NCBI RefSeq assembly: GCF_900103865.1
Contig: NZ_FNII01000006.1
Coordinates: 1 to 64,000, forward strand
DNA from: Vreelandella arcis
GTDB lineage: Bacteria > Pseudomonadota > Gammaproteobacteria > Pseudomonadales > Halomonadaceae
Direction of reading: 5' to 3'
DNA: 64,000 nt
The notes under the pieces are model-generated. The model saw nothing but the letters and a program-made list of their open reading frames with translations, ran no database searches and was not told the origin of the DNA. Below, piece by piece: positions 15,598 through 23,854 of the stretch (position 1 is the first letter of the stretch; each line of letters starts with the position of its first letter). The position numbers were made by a program, and so were the translations under genes.

Positions 15598-16482
15598 TTA
15601 AGAAGCGTCTCTAAGCTGATTGAGCAAGTATGTTTGCATGGCCTCGCCCGAAGGAGAAAGCGTTTGGCCTGCACGCCTAAGCAGTCCCATGTTGCGTTGC
15701 AAATGCGGGGTCGATAGCGGAATAAAGCGCAGACGATCGTGCTCTTCCTGGAACGCCAGACGGGGCAGGGTGGTGACACCGATGCCAGCTTCCAGCATCG
15801 CGGTGAGCGAAATCATGTTGGAAATGTAGAGCGTGCTGTTTTTCAGTAGCTCTTCTGCCGGGGACCCTTCTAGCAACCGAGAGGTGCCATTACGAATGAG
15901 GGTGTAGGGCTTGAGCGCGTGCCAGTGTAGCGCGTCTTTCTGAGCGAGCGGATGGTCGTCGCGACACACTACCCCGATGTCATCATGCAAAAGCACCTCA
16001 AATGTTAGAGCATCATCCGGTAGCCAAAGACTGGTGATGCCGATCTCAACCTCGCCTTTAAGTACCATTTCATTGACCCGCTCTGAGTGGCCGTCCTGCA
16101 AACTGATATCGATACCTGGATACGCTTCCAGAAACCCTGCTAACAAGGTGGGCATCAGCCGGCTTGCAACGGAGGGTACGGCTGCAATATCTACACGCCC
16201 TCGCTGTTGGCTCGCAATGGCCAGCGCATCACGGCACACCCGGTCATGATGGGCAACAAGCTCACGAAAACGTGGTTCACACCAACGGCCAAAGGGCGTT
16301 AGAACGGCTTTGCCGTTACCTTTCTCAAATAACCGTTGGCCCAGCCGCTCTTCCAGGTCACGCACGGCCATCGAAATAGCCGGCTGGCTGCGATGCAACT
16401 GTTTTGCCGCTGCATGAAAGCCGCCTGTGTCGATAATGGACAAGAGGTAGCGTAAAGGCGCGAGTTTCAGGTCGGGTAGCAT
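15598..16482 (-). CDS. LysR family transcriptional regulator
   Basis: A 294-residue LysR-type regulator. The N-terminal winged helix is clear (LRYLLSIIDTGGFHAAAKQL, HRSQPAISMAVRDLEERLGQ), followed by the linker helix and a two-lobed effector domain starting near residue 90 (GRVDIAAVPSVASRLMPTLL). It is divergent from the aldehyde dehydrogenase-BCCT operon with about 107 bp between the start codons, the classical LysR layout, so it very likely activates that operon in response to the imported compound or an intermediate. It is not closely similar to any regulator I can name. Confidence 0.88.
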   Translation of the reverse strand: MLPDLKLAPLRYLLSIIDTGGFHAAAKQLHRSQPAISMAVRDLEERLGQRLFEKGNGKAVLTPFGRWCEPRFRELVAHHDRVCRDALAIASQQRGRVDIAAVPSVASRLMPTLLAGFLEAYPGIDISLQDGHSERVNEMVLKGEVEIGITSLWLPDDALTFEVLLHDDIGVVCRDDHPLAQKDALHWHALKPYTLIRNGTSRLLEGSPAEELLKNSTLYISNMISLTAMLEAGIGVTTLPRLAFQEEHDRLRFIPLSTPHLQRNMGLLRRAGQTLSPSGEAMQTYLLNQLRDAS

Positions 16483-16589
16483 GTTCCGATCCAGTGGTAA
16501 GTTTTGCTGATCATATTATCTGAACTATTGATTATCCTTATCTTGATACCTCTTTTAGCATGTCGTCAACGACTTTAAAGGAGGTAGCT

Positions 16590-18029
16590 ATGTCATCCCC
16601 TCATGCGCTCTATATCAACGGCCAATGGGTCGACGGTGAAAGCAGCATCACCAATATGAATCCCTCAGATCTTGCTGAGGTTATCGGTGAATACGCGCAA
16701 GCCTCTAAAGATCAGGTTGAAGCCGCCATAAAAGCAGCTCGCCTCGGTCAGCGGGAGTGGGCTAAGACTGGCCTTGAGCATCGCTATAGCGTGCTAATGG
16801 CGATTGGCGATGAGCTGATGGCGCGTAAGGAAGAACTTGGCCGCTTACTATCGCGAGAAGAGGGTAAACCCCTAGCAGAAGGAATGGGCGAAGTGGCCCG
16901 CTCGGCTCAATTCTTCCATTACTACGCCGCTGAGGTACTGCGCCAACTGGATGAGCGTGTTGAGTCCGTCCGACCTGGGGTTGAGGTCGATACTCGGCGG
17001 GAGCCTGTCGGTGTGGTCGGCGTTATCAGCCCTTGGAACTTTCCCATGGCGACGGCGGTTTGGAAGATAGCGCCTGCGCTGGCTTTTGGTAACGCGGTTA
17101 TATTCAAACCTGCCAATCTCGTACCCGCCAGCGCCTGGGCACTGACCGAGATCATCAGCCGCCAGTCGTTGCCGGCGGGCACGTTTAATTTGCTGATGGG
17201 GAGCGGCGGAAGCGTAGGTGAAGCATTAATCACAAGTCCTGAGATCAATGCGTTGACGTTTACCGGCTCGCTCGAAGTGGGGCGTCGGGTGGCCGCCGCG
17301 ACGGTCGGTAATCTGGTTAAGTGCCAACTGGAGATGGGATCCAAGAATGCGCTGATTGTTGCTGAGGATGCCGACCTGGATTTGGCCGTAGAAGCCGCTT
17401 TCAATGGCGCCTATTCCGGTACTGGTCAGAAGTGCACGGCTTCGTCACGTTTGATTGTGCATCAGGCCGTGCATGATGCGTTTGTCGACAAGTTAACTGC
17501 GCGACTGGCACAAGCCAAGGTGGGCCCTGCGTTGGAAGAGGGCGTTCAGATTGGCCCTGTGGCGGATGCTCGCCAGTTGGCGTCCAACCTGGAGTGGATC
17601 GAACGCGGCAAAGCCGATGGTGCTCACCTGGCTTTCGGTGGAGAAAGAATTACCTGCGCAAGCGACGGCTATTTTATGGCACCGGCGCTCTTCACTGAAA
17701 CCACCAATCAAATGGCCATTAACCGAGAAGAGGTCTTTGGCCCGGTTGCCTGCGTGATCAAAGTGGCCGATATGGACGAAGCGATCGCGACATTGAATGA
17801 CACCAATTTTGGTCTGACGGCCGGTATTATCACCAATTCATTGTCGCTGACCAGCCGCTTCAAGGCGGAAGCTGAAACCGGCTGTGTGATGGTCAACCTA
17901 CCCACCGCGGGTACCGATTATCACGTGCCGTTTGGCGGTCGAAAAGACTCCAGCTTCGGCCCTCGCGAGCAAGGTCGCTATGCCCGTGAGTTTTATACCG
18001 TGGTGAAGACCTGCTACGTGAAGGCGTAA
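16590..18029 (+). CDS. NAD(P)-dependent aldehyde dehydrogenase
   Basis: A 479-residue ALDH-superfamily enzyme oxidising an aldehyde to the acid. I use the ATG at 16590, which has a near-perfect AAAGGAGGT site 4 bp upstream. Visible: ALYINGQWVDG start, SPWNFPMATAVWKIAPALA with the catalytic Asn, FKPANLVPASAW, the Rossmann turn FTGSLEVGRRVA, EMGSKN with the general-base Glu (ELGG in most relatives), GQKCTASSRLIV with the catalytic Cys, and EEVFGPVACVI. The EMGSKN form and overall look are closest to 2-oxoglutarate semialdehyde/succinate semialdehyde-type enzymes. First gene of an operon with the dipeptidase-like gene 10 bp on. Confidence 0.88.
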   Translation: MSSPHALYINGQWVDGESSITNMNPSDLAEVIGEYAQASKDQVEAAIKAARLGQREWAKTGLEHRYSVLMAIGDELMARKEELGRLLSREEGKPLAEGMGEVARSAQFFHYYAAEVLRQLDERVESVRPGVEVDTRREPVGVVGVISPWNFPMATAVWKIAPALAFGNAVIFKPANLVPASAWALTEIISRQSLPAGTFNLLMGSGGSVGEALITSPEINALTFTGSLEVGRRVAAATVGNLVKCQLEMGSKNALIVAEDADLDLAVEAAFNGAYSGTGQKCTASSRLIVHQAVHDAFVDKLTARLAQAKVGPALEEGVQIGPVADARQLASNLEWIERGKADGAHLAFGGERITCASDGYFMAPALFTETTNQMAINREEVFGPVACVIKVADMDEAIATLNDTNFGLTAGIITNSLSLTSRFKAEAETGCVMVNLPTAGTDYHVPFGGRKDSSFGPREQGRYAREFYTVVKTCYVKA

Positions 18030-18039
18030 GGAGTGATGG

Positions 18040-19029
18040 ATGTCTAGGCAGATGCTGACCGTTGATGGCCTGCAGTACTCCAACTGGTCCCGGGAGATCT
18101 TCGAACAGATGCGCGAGGGTGGCGTTGACGCCGTACATGCCACGCTCGTCTATCACGAAACACTGCGCGAAACGCTCACTCGTATCGGTGAGTGGAACCG
18201 CCGTTTTGAGATCCATAATGATCTGATCATGCCCGTCCATGGGCCGGACGATATTTTCCGTGCCCAGCAGTCCGGTAAGGTGGGCATCTTCTTTGGTGCT
18301 CAGAACTGTTCGCCGATCGAGGATGACATCGACATGGTGGCCGTACTGCGACAGTTGGGGCTTTTGATCATGCAGCTCACTTATAACAATCAGAGCCTTC
18401 TGGCGTGTGGTTGTTACGAAAGTGAGGACAGCGGTATTACCCGCTTTGGCCGCCAGGTGATTCGCGAAATGAACCGGGTTGGCATGGTGATCGATATGTC
18501 GCATAGCAGTGAGCGATCAACTCTGGACGCGATTGAGCTTTCCGAGCGACCGGTGATTATTTCCCATGCCAACCCAAGCTTCTTCCACGATGCCAAGCGC
18601 AACAAATCTGACAAAGTACTTAAAGCCATCGCCGACAACGACGGATTGCTGGGTTTTTCGGCCTACCCCTTTCATCTCAAGAATGGCCCTGACTGCACCT
18701 TGCAAGACTATTGCGACATGATCGCTCGCACGGTCGATTTAATGGGCATTGAGCACGTTGGGTTGGGCACGGATTTATGTCAGAACCAGCCAACCTCGGT
18801 GCTCGAATGGATGCGCAACGGCCGCTGGTCGAAAGAAATGGATTACGGCGAAGGCAGTGCCAACAATGCAGGATGGCCGAGTCCGCTTGCGTGGCTCCGC
18901 GATAGTCGCGATTTCCCCAACCTGATCGAAGGGTTACGCGCTAAGGGGTTCGGCGAGCAAGAAATTGCCCGCATCATGGGCGGCAACTGGGTCTCGCTGC
19001 TGGAGCGAACGACCAAGCCTATCGCTTGA
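18040..19029 (+). CDS. M19 (renal dipeptidase-like) protein lacking metal ligands
   Basis: A 329-residue protein with the M19 dipeptidase TIM-barrel pattern. Normal M19 enzymes bind two zinc ions through His-x-Asp near the N-terminus (DGHNDL), a bridging Glu (GIEG), two His and an Asp. Here the first motif reads DGLQYS (Leu11 and Tyr13 replace His and Asp) and the bridging Glu is Gln88 (GAQN), while DMSH (His155), ISHANP (His176) and GLGTD (Asp245) remain. So at least three of the ligands are lost and ordinary dipeptide hydrolysis is unlikely; one metal or none may bind. It is cotranscribed between the ALDH and BCCT genes, with an AAGGAG site, and probably acts on a pathway intermediate. Confidence 0.8.
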   Translation: MSRQMLTVDGLQYSNWSREIFEQMREGGVDAVHATLVYHETLRETLTRIGEWNRRFEIHNDLIMPVHGPDDIFRAQQSGKVGIFFGAQNCSPIEDDIDMVAVLRQLGLLIMQLTYNNQSLLACGCYESEDSGITRFGRQVIREMNRVGMVIDMSHSSERSTLDAIELSERPVIISHANPSFFHDAKRNKSDKVLKAIADNDGLLGFSAYPFHLKNGPDCTLQDYCDMIARTVDLMGIEHVGLGTDLCQNQPTSVLEWMRNGRWSKEMDYGEGSANNAGWPSPLAWLRDSRDFPNLIEGLRAKGFGEQEIARIMGGNWVSLLERTTKPIA

Positions 19030-19092
19030 CGGATCCGGTTTATCACGCCTTTCACTATGACAACTAACAATAATCAATAAAGAGGTGTTCTC

Positions 19093-20670
19093 ATGAACTC
19101 ATCTAAAGAGACAGGTCCTGACGCAGGGCTTGGCAAGTTCGGCGACCCGGTCGTACTCGGGCTCAGTGGCGGCTTTGTTGTCCTATTCGTAGTGCTTTCT
19201 TTAATCGATATCGAAGGTGTCGCTGGGGCGATTTCCGTTGGCTTTGCCTGGACGGCCGCCGTAATGGGATCCTATTTCCAGTTGCTACTGCTACTGACCT
19301 TCTTTATCGCCATGGGGTTGGCTGTCTCCCCTGCGGCCAGCGCTAAAGTGGGCGGACTGGATACGCCAGAGTTGAGCACCTTCAAATGGCTTTCCATCAT
19401 CATGTGTACGTTGTTAGCGGGTGGCGGCGTGTTCTTCGCCGCAGGGGAGCCGGTCTATCACTTTGTGGTCACGCCGCCTGCATTCGATAGCGAAGCAGGG
19501 ACGGTGGAGGCGGTGGCCGGTGCGTTGGCGCAATCATTCATGCATTGGGGCTTTTTAGCTTGGGCGGTGCTGGGCTCGCTGACGGCCATTGTACTGGCTT
19601 ACTGGCATTACGACCGCGGGCTGCCGTTACAGCCTCGCACCTTGCTTTACCCGGTGCTCGGCGAGCGTTTGATGCGTAGCTGGGTCGGAGGCGTGGTCGA
19701 TGCCTGCTGCGTGATTGCCGTCGTGGCGGGCACCGTCGGCCCGATTGGCTTTTTAGCCACCCAGGTCAGTTTCGGCCTGCATGAGTTGTTCGGCCTGAGT
19801 GCAGGCTATGCGACTCAGCTCATAATTTTAGTGGTGTTGGGGGCGCTCTATGTGACCTCAGCGGCTACTGGCATTCATCGCGGGATTCAGTTACTCAGCC
19901 GGTTCAACGTATTTCTTGCCCTGGCGATCGCGGCGGTGATTTTTATCTTCGGGCCTACGCTATTCTTCACCAATGCTTACCTACAGGGCTTTGGTAAGTA
20001 CATCAGTTCCTTCTTTGCCATGGCCACCATGACATCAGAAACCGCGCCTGGGTGGTGGATGCAGTGGTGGACCGTGTTCTTCTTTGCCTGGTTTATCGGT
20101 TATGGGCCGCTGATGGCGATTTTCGTGGCACGTATTTCTCGTGGCCGCACTATCCGACAGATGATTCTCGCCGTGGCGGTAATGGCGCCTATTGCCACGA
20201 CTGTCTGGTTTACCCTGCTGGGCGGCGCAGGTATTCATTACCAGTTGACCGGGGCGATTGACCTAGCTGAAGCGCTCAATAACTTCCAGTTTGACGTCGC
20301 CACTCTGACCGTTGCTCAGGCGTTACCGGGCGGCATGTTGATGGCCCTGGCGATTCTGCTGCTGACCACCATTTTCGTCGCCACCACAGGTGACTCCATG
20401 AGCTATGCGATTGCTGTTGTGTGCACCGGGCATGATGAACCACATACGGCCGTGCGTATTTTCTGGGGCATCACCATGTCGCTGATGGCCGCGATCCTTC
20501 TCTACATGGGGTCAGGCCAGATCGGCGTACTGCAGCAATTTATCGTAATTACCGCCATTCCAGTGTCGTTGGTGCTGCTGCCGTCCCTGTGGCTGGGACC
20601 ACAAGCGGCGTACGCCATGGCGCGTGAGCAGGGTTTGACCACACGCAAGAAGGTAATCGTTAATGAGTAA
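19093..20670 (+). CDS. BCCT family transporter
   Basis: A 525-residue membrane protein with 12 predicted helices of the betaine/carnitine/choline transporter family, which takes up quaternary ammonium or sulfonium compounds and their relatives with Na+ or H+. Family marks are LLAGGGVFFAAGEPVYHF (glycine-rich helix 3 and the AEPxYHF loop) and WWTVFFFAWFIGYGPLMAIF with VARISRGRTIRQ (the Trp box and the following loop). In well-studied betaine carriers the Trp box holds several Trp residues lining the cation site; here it is poorer in Trp, so the cargo may differ from glycine betaine. The last 8 bp overlap the next gene. Its operon suggests uptake for catabolism rather than osmoprotection. Confidence 0.9.
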   Translation: MNSSKETGPDAGLGKFGDPVVLGLSGGFVVLFVVLSLIDIEGVAGAISVGFAWTAAVMGSYFQLLLLLTFFIAMGLAVSPAASAKVGGLDTPELSTFKWLSIIMCTLLAGGGVFFAAGEPVYHFVVTPPAFDSEAGTVEAVAGALAQSFMHWGFLAWAVLGSLTAIVLAYWHYDRGLPLQPRTLLYPVLGERLMRSWVGGVVDACCVIAVVAGTVGPIGFLATQVSFGLHELFGLSAGYATQLIILVVLGALYVTSAATGIHRGIQLLSRFNVFLALAIAAVIFIFGPTLFFTNAYLQGFGKYISSFFAMATMTSETAPGWWMQWWTVFFFAWFIGYGPLMAIFVARISRGRTIRQMILAVAVMAPIATTVWFTLLGGAGIHYQLTGAIDLAEALNNFQFDVATLTVAQALPGGMLMALAILLLTTIFVATTGDSMSYAIAVVCTGHDEPHTAVRIFWGITMSLMAAILLYMGSGQIGVLQQFIVITAIPVSLVLLPSLWLGPQAAYAMAREQGLTTRKKVIVNE

Positions 20671-22471
20671 CCGCGAGTGGGCGCTAGCACCACTGGCGCC
20701 TCTTTCCCTTCGTCCTGCTGACGACGTCATGCGTCTGGAGCGCTTGGGCAGCTTGCATGCATGCCGACTCAGCTTCGTGCGCACCCTGGTGCGCCAAATG
20801 GGTCGCCAGCGTTGGCAGGTAAGTCGAGTACGCTTTGATCTTGATGAAAACGGGTACGGCACCGCTGTCTATCGTTTGCAAACCCCTTATGGACGCTACC
20901 ACGGCGTCATGTTCGCCCAGGCGCTAGATGATGAGCGTCGCTCTGATCGGGTGATTGCCGAGGCTTGGGATGTCACCTTTGGCATGGTCGAAGGCGACGT
21001 GGATGACAGCCTACTGGCTCAGATGGCTGCCAATATCCCGTTGCAAGAAGCAGGGCGTCAGCATCCACGCGTGTTGGTGCTGTCCCGTGCCAATAAAAGT
21101 TTGCGTAACTTTGCCCACTTTGTAGAAGCGCTTGCGAGTGGTAAACAGCCTGATCCGGCATGGCTGACGCGCGTTGGTTATCTTTATCGCACTACCGCTG
21201 TGTACGGTAATGGCAAGTTTGGCATCGCCGACTTTGCCCGGCTACATGAAAACCCGGATTTTCGTCGCCCTTTCTCTGCGCAAATGGCTGGTGTGTATAT
21301 GCTGCGGCATTTCTCTATCGAGCAGGTAGAGCACCTTGCGCGTTGCCAATCGCCCGCAACAGCCTGTGAACTAGCCACGGAAATGCGGCGCTATTTGGGG
21401 ATAGGTAATTCTACTGGTTTGGGGATGGCGCCGTTTTTGATCAATCATCCTCAGCTGATTGCTCAATGGGTCACTCAGCGTGAAACAGCGCTGGCGCTTG
21501 CACAGCGTCAGTCGCCTGGTAATGAGGAACGTCAGCGGTTGATCGCGCTGACCCGACGTGCCATGCAGCATCTGTCGGAAACAGTGACCGAAGATGCCGA
21601 GCAAAGTGAACGTAATGCGGTCACGGTGGCGGCATTGCCAGATGTGCTGAACTGGTTGGAAAGTGCCCCCTTGGAAGACGATCTATGGCACCAACTGGTT
21701 GCCTGGAGCGAAAGGACGCTATCGCTTGAAGCCCAAGAGCTAATCAATACGCTATTGATCGAGCTGTATCCTGAGCAGGTCGACCTGTTGGAAGATCAGA
21801 TGGGGGTGGATGAAAACCTCGATCTTGAGCCCGATATGCCGTTAATACGCCTACGCCAACTAATGGAGACCTACTATGGCTGGGCACTGGAGCAAGATTA
21901 CACCAGCCACGATGGTGCTTATTGGTTCTGGTATCGATCGACAGAAAAAGAAGAGCCTCGCCTAGGTATTCGTCACCAAGAACCGGGCGTTGAGAAAGAA
22001 GTCCCCATTGCCATGGGGCCCCGAGTCGCGCATAGCCATGCGGCGGTGTGTGTGTATCTAGAGGAGTTGCCACGTGCCAAAGTGGTTGATTTTCTCCTCG
22101 CCAAGCCTCGCCATAAAGAAATTATTCGCCGTGTGCAAACGCTGGTGAAAGCTACTTACGGTGATATTCATGCCAACCTTTGGCATCGTGAAATGAAACC
22201 GATGCATTTGCTGCGTGCCAAGCTGGCATTTTTTGGGGCCAGCCGGTTCGATCCCAAATCGGATCGCTGGGTGCGGATTACCCTGTTTCAGGGTGCGCCG
22301 TTAGTGGAAGAGCTTAACGCCGAGCCAGAAGACCTGGCTCACTTCGATGATTGGAGCTTTCCGTTGGAACCACAGTTTTCCAATGGAACCGTGAATCCTG
22401 CGTGTCAATCGCCTCAACATTCGCACGAAAAGTCACTTCACCCACCAGTCGAAGGAGAGAGGTCATCATGA
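20663..22471 (+). CDS. Uncharacterised 602-residue protein of the BCCT operon
   Basis: I do not recognise this protein. It starts 8 bp inside the BCCT gene (ATGAGTAA) and ends in a 4-bp overlap with the next gene, so all three are made together. It is soluble (no signal peptide or membrane helix seen), rich in Arg, Gln and His, and has several segments that look conserved: LSFVRTLVRQMGRQRWQVSR near residue 35, YGRYHGVMFAQALDDERRSD, LTRVGYLYRTTAVYGNGKFG near 185, RRYLGIGNSTGLGMAPFLIN near 250, and a His/Trp-rich C-terminal part (SHDGAYWFWYRSTEKEEPR, HANLWHREMKPMHLLRAKLA). It could be an enzyme subunit working with the Ldh2-like partner. No function is claimed. Confidence 0.75.
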   Translation: MSNREWALAPLAPLSLRPADDVMRLERLGSLHACRLSFVRTLVRQMGRQRWQVSRVRFDLDENGYGTAVYRLQTPYGRYHGVMFAQALDDERRSDRVIAEAWDVTFGMVEGDVDDSLLAQMAANIPLQEAGRQHPRVLVLSRANKSLRNFAHFVEALASGKQPDPAWLTRVGYLYRTTAVYGNGKFGIADFARLHENPDFRRPFSAQMAGVYMLRHFSIEQVEHLARCQSPATACELATEMRRYLGIGNSTGLGMAPFLINHPQLIAQWVTQRETALALAQRQSPGNEERQRLIALTRRAMQHLSETVTEDAEQSERNAVTVAALPDVLNWLESAPLEDDLWHQLVAWSERTLSLEAQELINTLLIELYPEQVDLLEDQMGVDENLDLEPDMPLIRLRQLMETYYGWALEQDYTSHDGAYWFWYRSTEKEEPRLGIRHQEPGVEKEVPIAMGPRVAHSHAAVCVYLEELPRAKVVDFLLAKPRHKEIIRRVQTLVKATYGDIHANLWHREMKPMHLLRAKLAFFGASRFDPKSDRWVRITLFQGAPLVEELNAEPEDLAHFDDWSFPLEPQFSNGTVNPACQSPQHSHEKSLHPPVEGERSS

Positions 22472-23235
22472 AAGTCTCCTTTAACGAGCTACAAGGGTTA
22501 TGTAGAAAAGCGTTTACCGGGATTGGGTTTGAAGAAGGTGACGCGGCTGATGCTGCTGACATGGTCGCGTGGATGCAGTGTCATGGCTTTAACGCGATTG
22601 ACCAGCTGAGTCGTGGACTAGATTTCCTGCTGGAAGAAGACCTCGATGCATTGCCTGAGGTGATTTATCAAGATGGTGATTTGGCCGTTTTGGATGGCCA
22701 TGGGCAAAGTGTCCTGCGCAGTATCAGCTTGGCCACTGAGTTGGGTTTTGCAAAGGCTCGAGCGCGCGGACTCTCAGTGGTAAAAATTCGAAGATGCCAC
22801 AATCGCCAGCTGATCATGGGCTATCTGTCGCGTCTGGCTGGACGCGGTATCAATATCACGGCGTTTTGGCGCAATGCCCAGGAGCCACTCACCGAGCAGG
22901 TAGTCGGCTTTCGTGCGGGTCATTCAACACCAGAGGTGCGCATTTATGCAGTGCGCGACGTACCTGAAGAGAATGAGCCCAATGATGGTATCACCCTGGT
23001 GATGGCCAATCATGTAGAGCTACTTCCGTCCCTGGGAGCTGGCCACGACCTTGATCTGTTGGCTCGTCATTCGGAGTCCGATCTCATGGCGTGCCGTCAG
23101 CGGTCTCTGCAGGAAGGTATTGAGGTCGATGAAGCACTTTGGGTACGTTTGAAAACGCTTGCTCATCGAATTCTTGTGGAGTCCTCCGACGCCTCTCGTA
23201 GTGGAGCTGGCGCCGGCGTTAACGACAACGACTGA
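22468..23235 (+). CDS. DUF3726-like protein related to the Ldh2/AllD oxidoreductase fold
   Basis: A 255-residue protein starting in a 4-bp overlap with the unknown gene. The N-terminus MKVSFNELQGLCRKAFTGIG is what I remember of DUF3726 proteins. Reading on, the layout matches the first two thirds of type-2 malate/lactate dehydrogenases (AllD, Ldh2, and the related pyrroline-2-carboxylate reductases): ADAADMVAWMQCHG with His39 where those have the His of HSHG, GLSVVKIRRCHNRQLIMGYL with His111 where those have MGHSG, and then RGINITAFWRNAQEPLTEQV. It is about 80-100 residues shorter than Ldh2 enzymes. It may be an imine/keto-acid reductase or a derived non-catalytic partner of the 602-residue protein. 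The structural link is inference. Confidence 0.65.
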   Translation: MKVSFNELQGLCRKAFTGIGFEEGDAADAADMVAWMQCHGFNAIDQLSRGLDFLLEEDLDALPEVIYQDGDLAVLDGHGQSVLRSISLATELGFAKARARGLSVVKIRRCHNRQLIMGYLSRLAGRGINITAFWRNAQEPLTEQVVGFRAGHSTPEVRIYAVRDVPEENEPNDGITLVMANHVELLPSLGAGHDLDLLARHSESDLMACRQRSLQEGIEVDEALWVRLKTLAHRILVESSDASRSGAGAGVNDND

Positions 23236-23256
23236 CGCGTAACCAAGGAAATTGTA

Positions 23257-23640
23257 ATGATTCAACCGGTAAAAACTAATCTGTATGCAGCAAAAGCCCC
23301 TTTAGAGTGGGCCGTGGTTGGTAATGGTATTCTGTTCACAGCACAAATACCTATCGATCCTGATGGCGCTGTGGTTGAAGGGGGCATTGAAGTCCAGACC
23401 CGACAGACGTTAGACAATTTGCAACATACCCTGGAAAGCGCCGGTGCCGGGATGAGTCAGCTCACGCAAGTGTTGATCTACGTTACAAAACGTGAGGATC
23501 TTGCAACAGTCAACGAAGTTTATGCTAACTATGTTCAAAAGCCTTACCCAAACCGAGCCGCAATCATTGTCTCTGGATTTGCAAGAGAGGAAATGTTGGT
23601 AGAAATGGTGGCATATGCAGCTCTTGCTCCCAGCTGGTAG
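23257..23640 (+). CDS. RidA family protein
   Basis: A 127-residue RidA-type protein, second in this window and distinct from the one at 1.9 kb. Motifs: LEWAVVGNGILFTAQIPIDPDG, QTRQTLDNLQHTLESAGAG, and YPNRAAIIVSGFAREEMLVE. The usual RidA has the arginine in PARxxV; here PNRAAI keeps it. Its place 21 bp after the Ldh2-like gene suggests that the pathway makes an enamine or imine that needs hydrolysis. Last gene of the operon. Confidence 0.85.
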   Translation: MIQPVKTNLYAAKAPLEWAVVGNGILFTAQIPIDPDGAVVEGGIEVQTRQTLDNLQHTLESAGAGMSQLTQVLIYVTKREDLATVNEVYANYVQKPYPNRAAIIVSGFAREEMLVEMVAYAALAPSW

Positions 23641-23854
23641 TGAGTGTTCACAATCTGCCTGTCTACTCACTCCTCACATTTGCTGCATGAGAAGTCGGAA
23701 GACTCACCCAACGGCAGGAAGCCGACACAGACCTTCAGGACTGAAACCGGCATTTTCTTGCCTACGTATCTTATCGGAACTCGAACATGTGATAAGTAAA
23801 GTCTATACTCGCGATTTATTTGGCACCGACTAAGCCTGATTGGAAGGATTCTGA

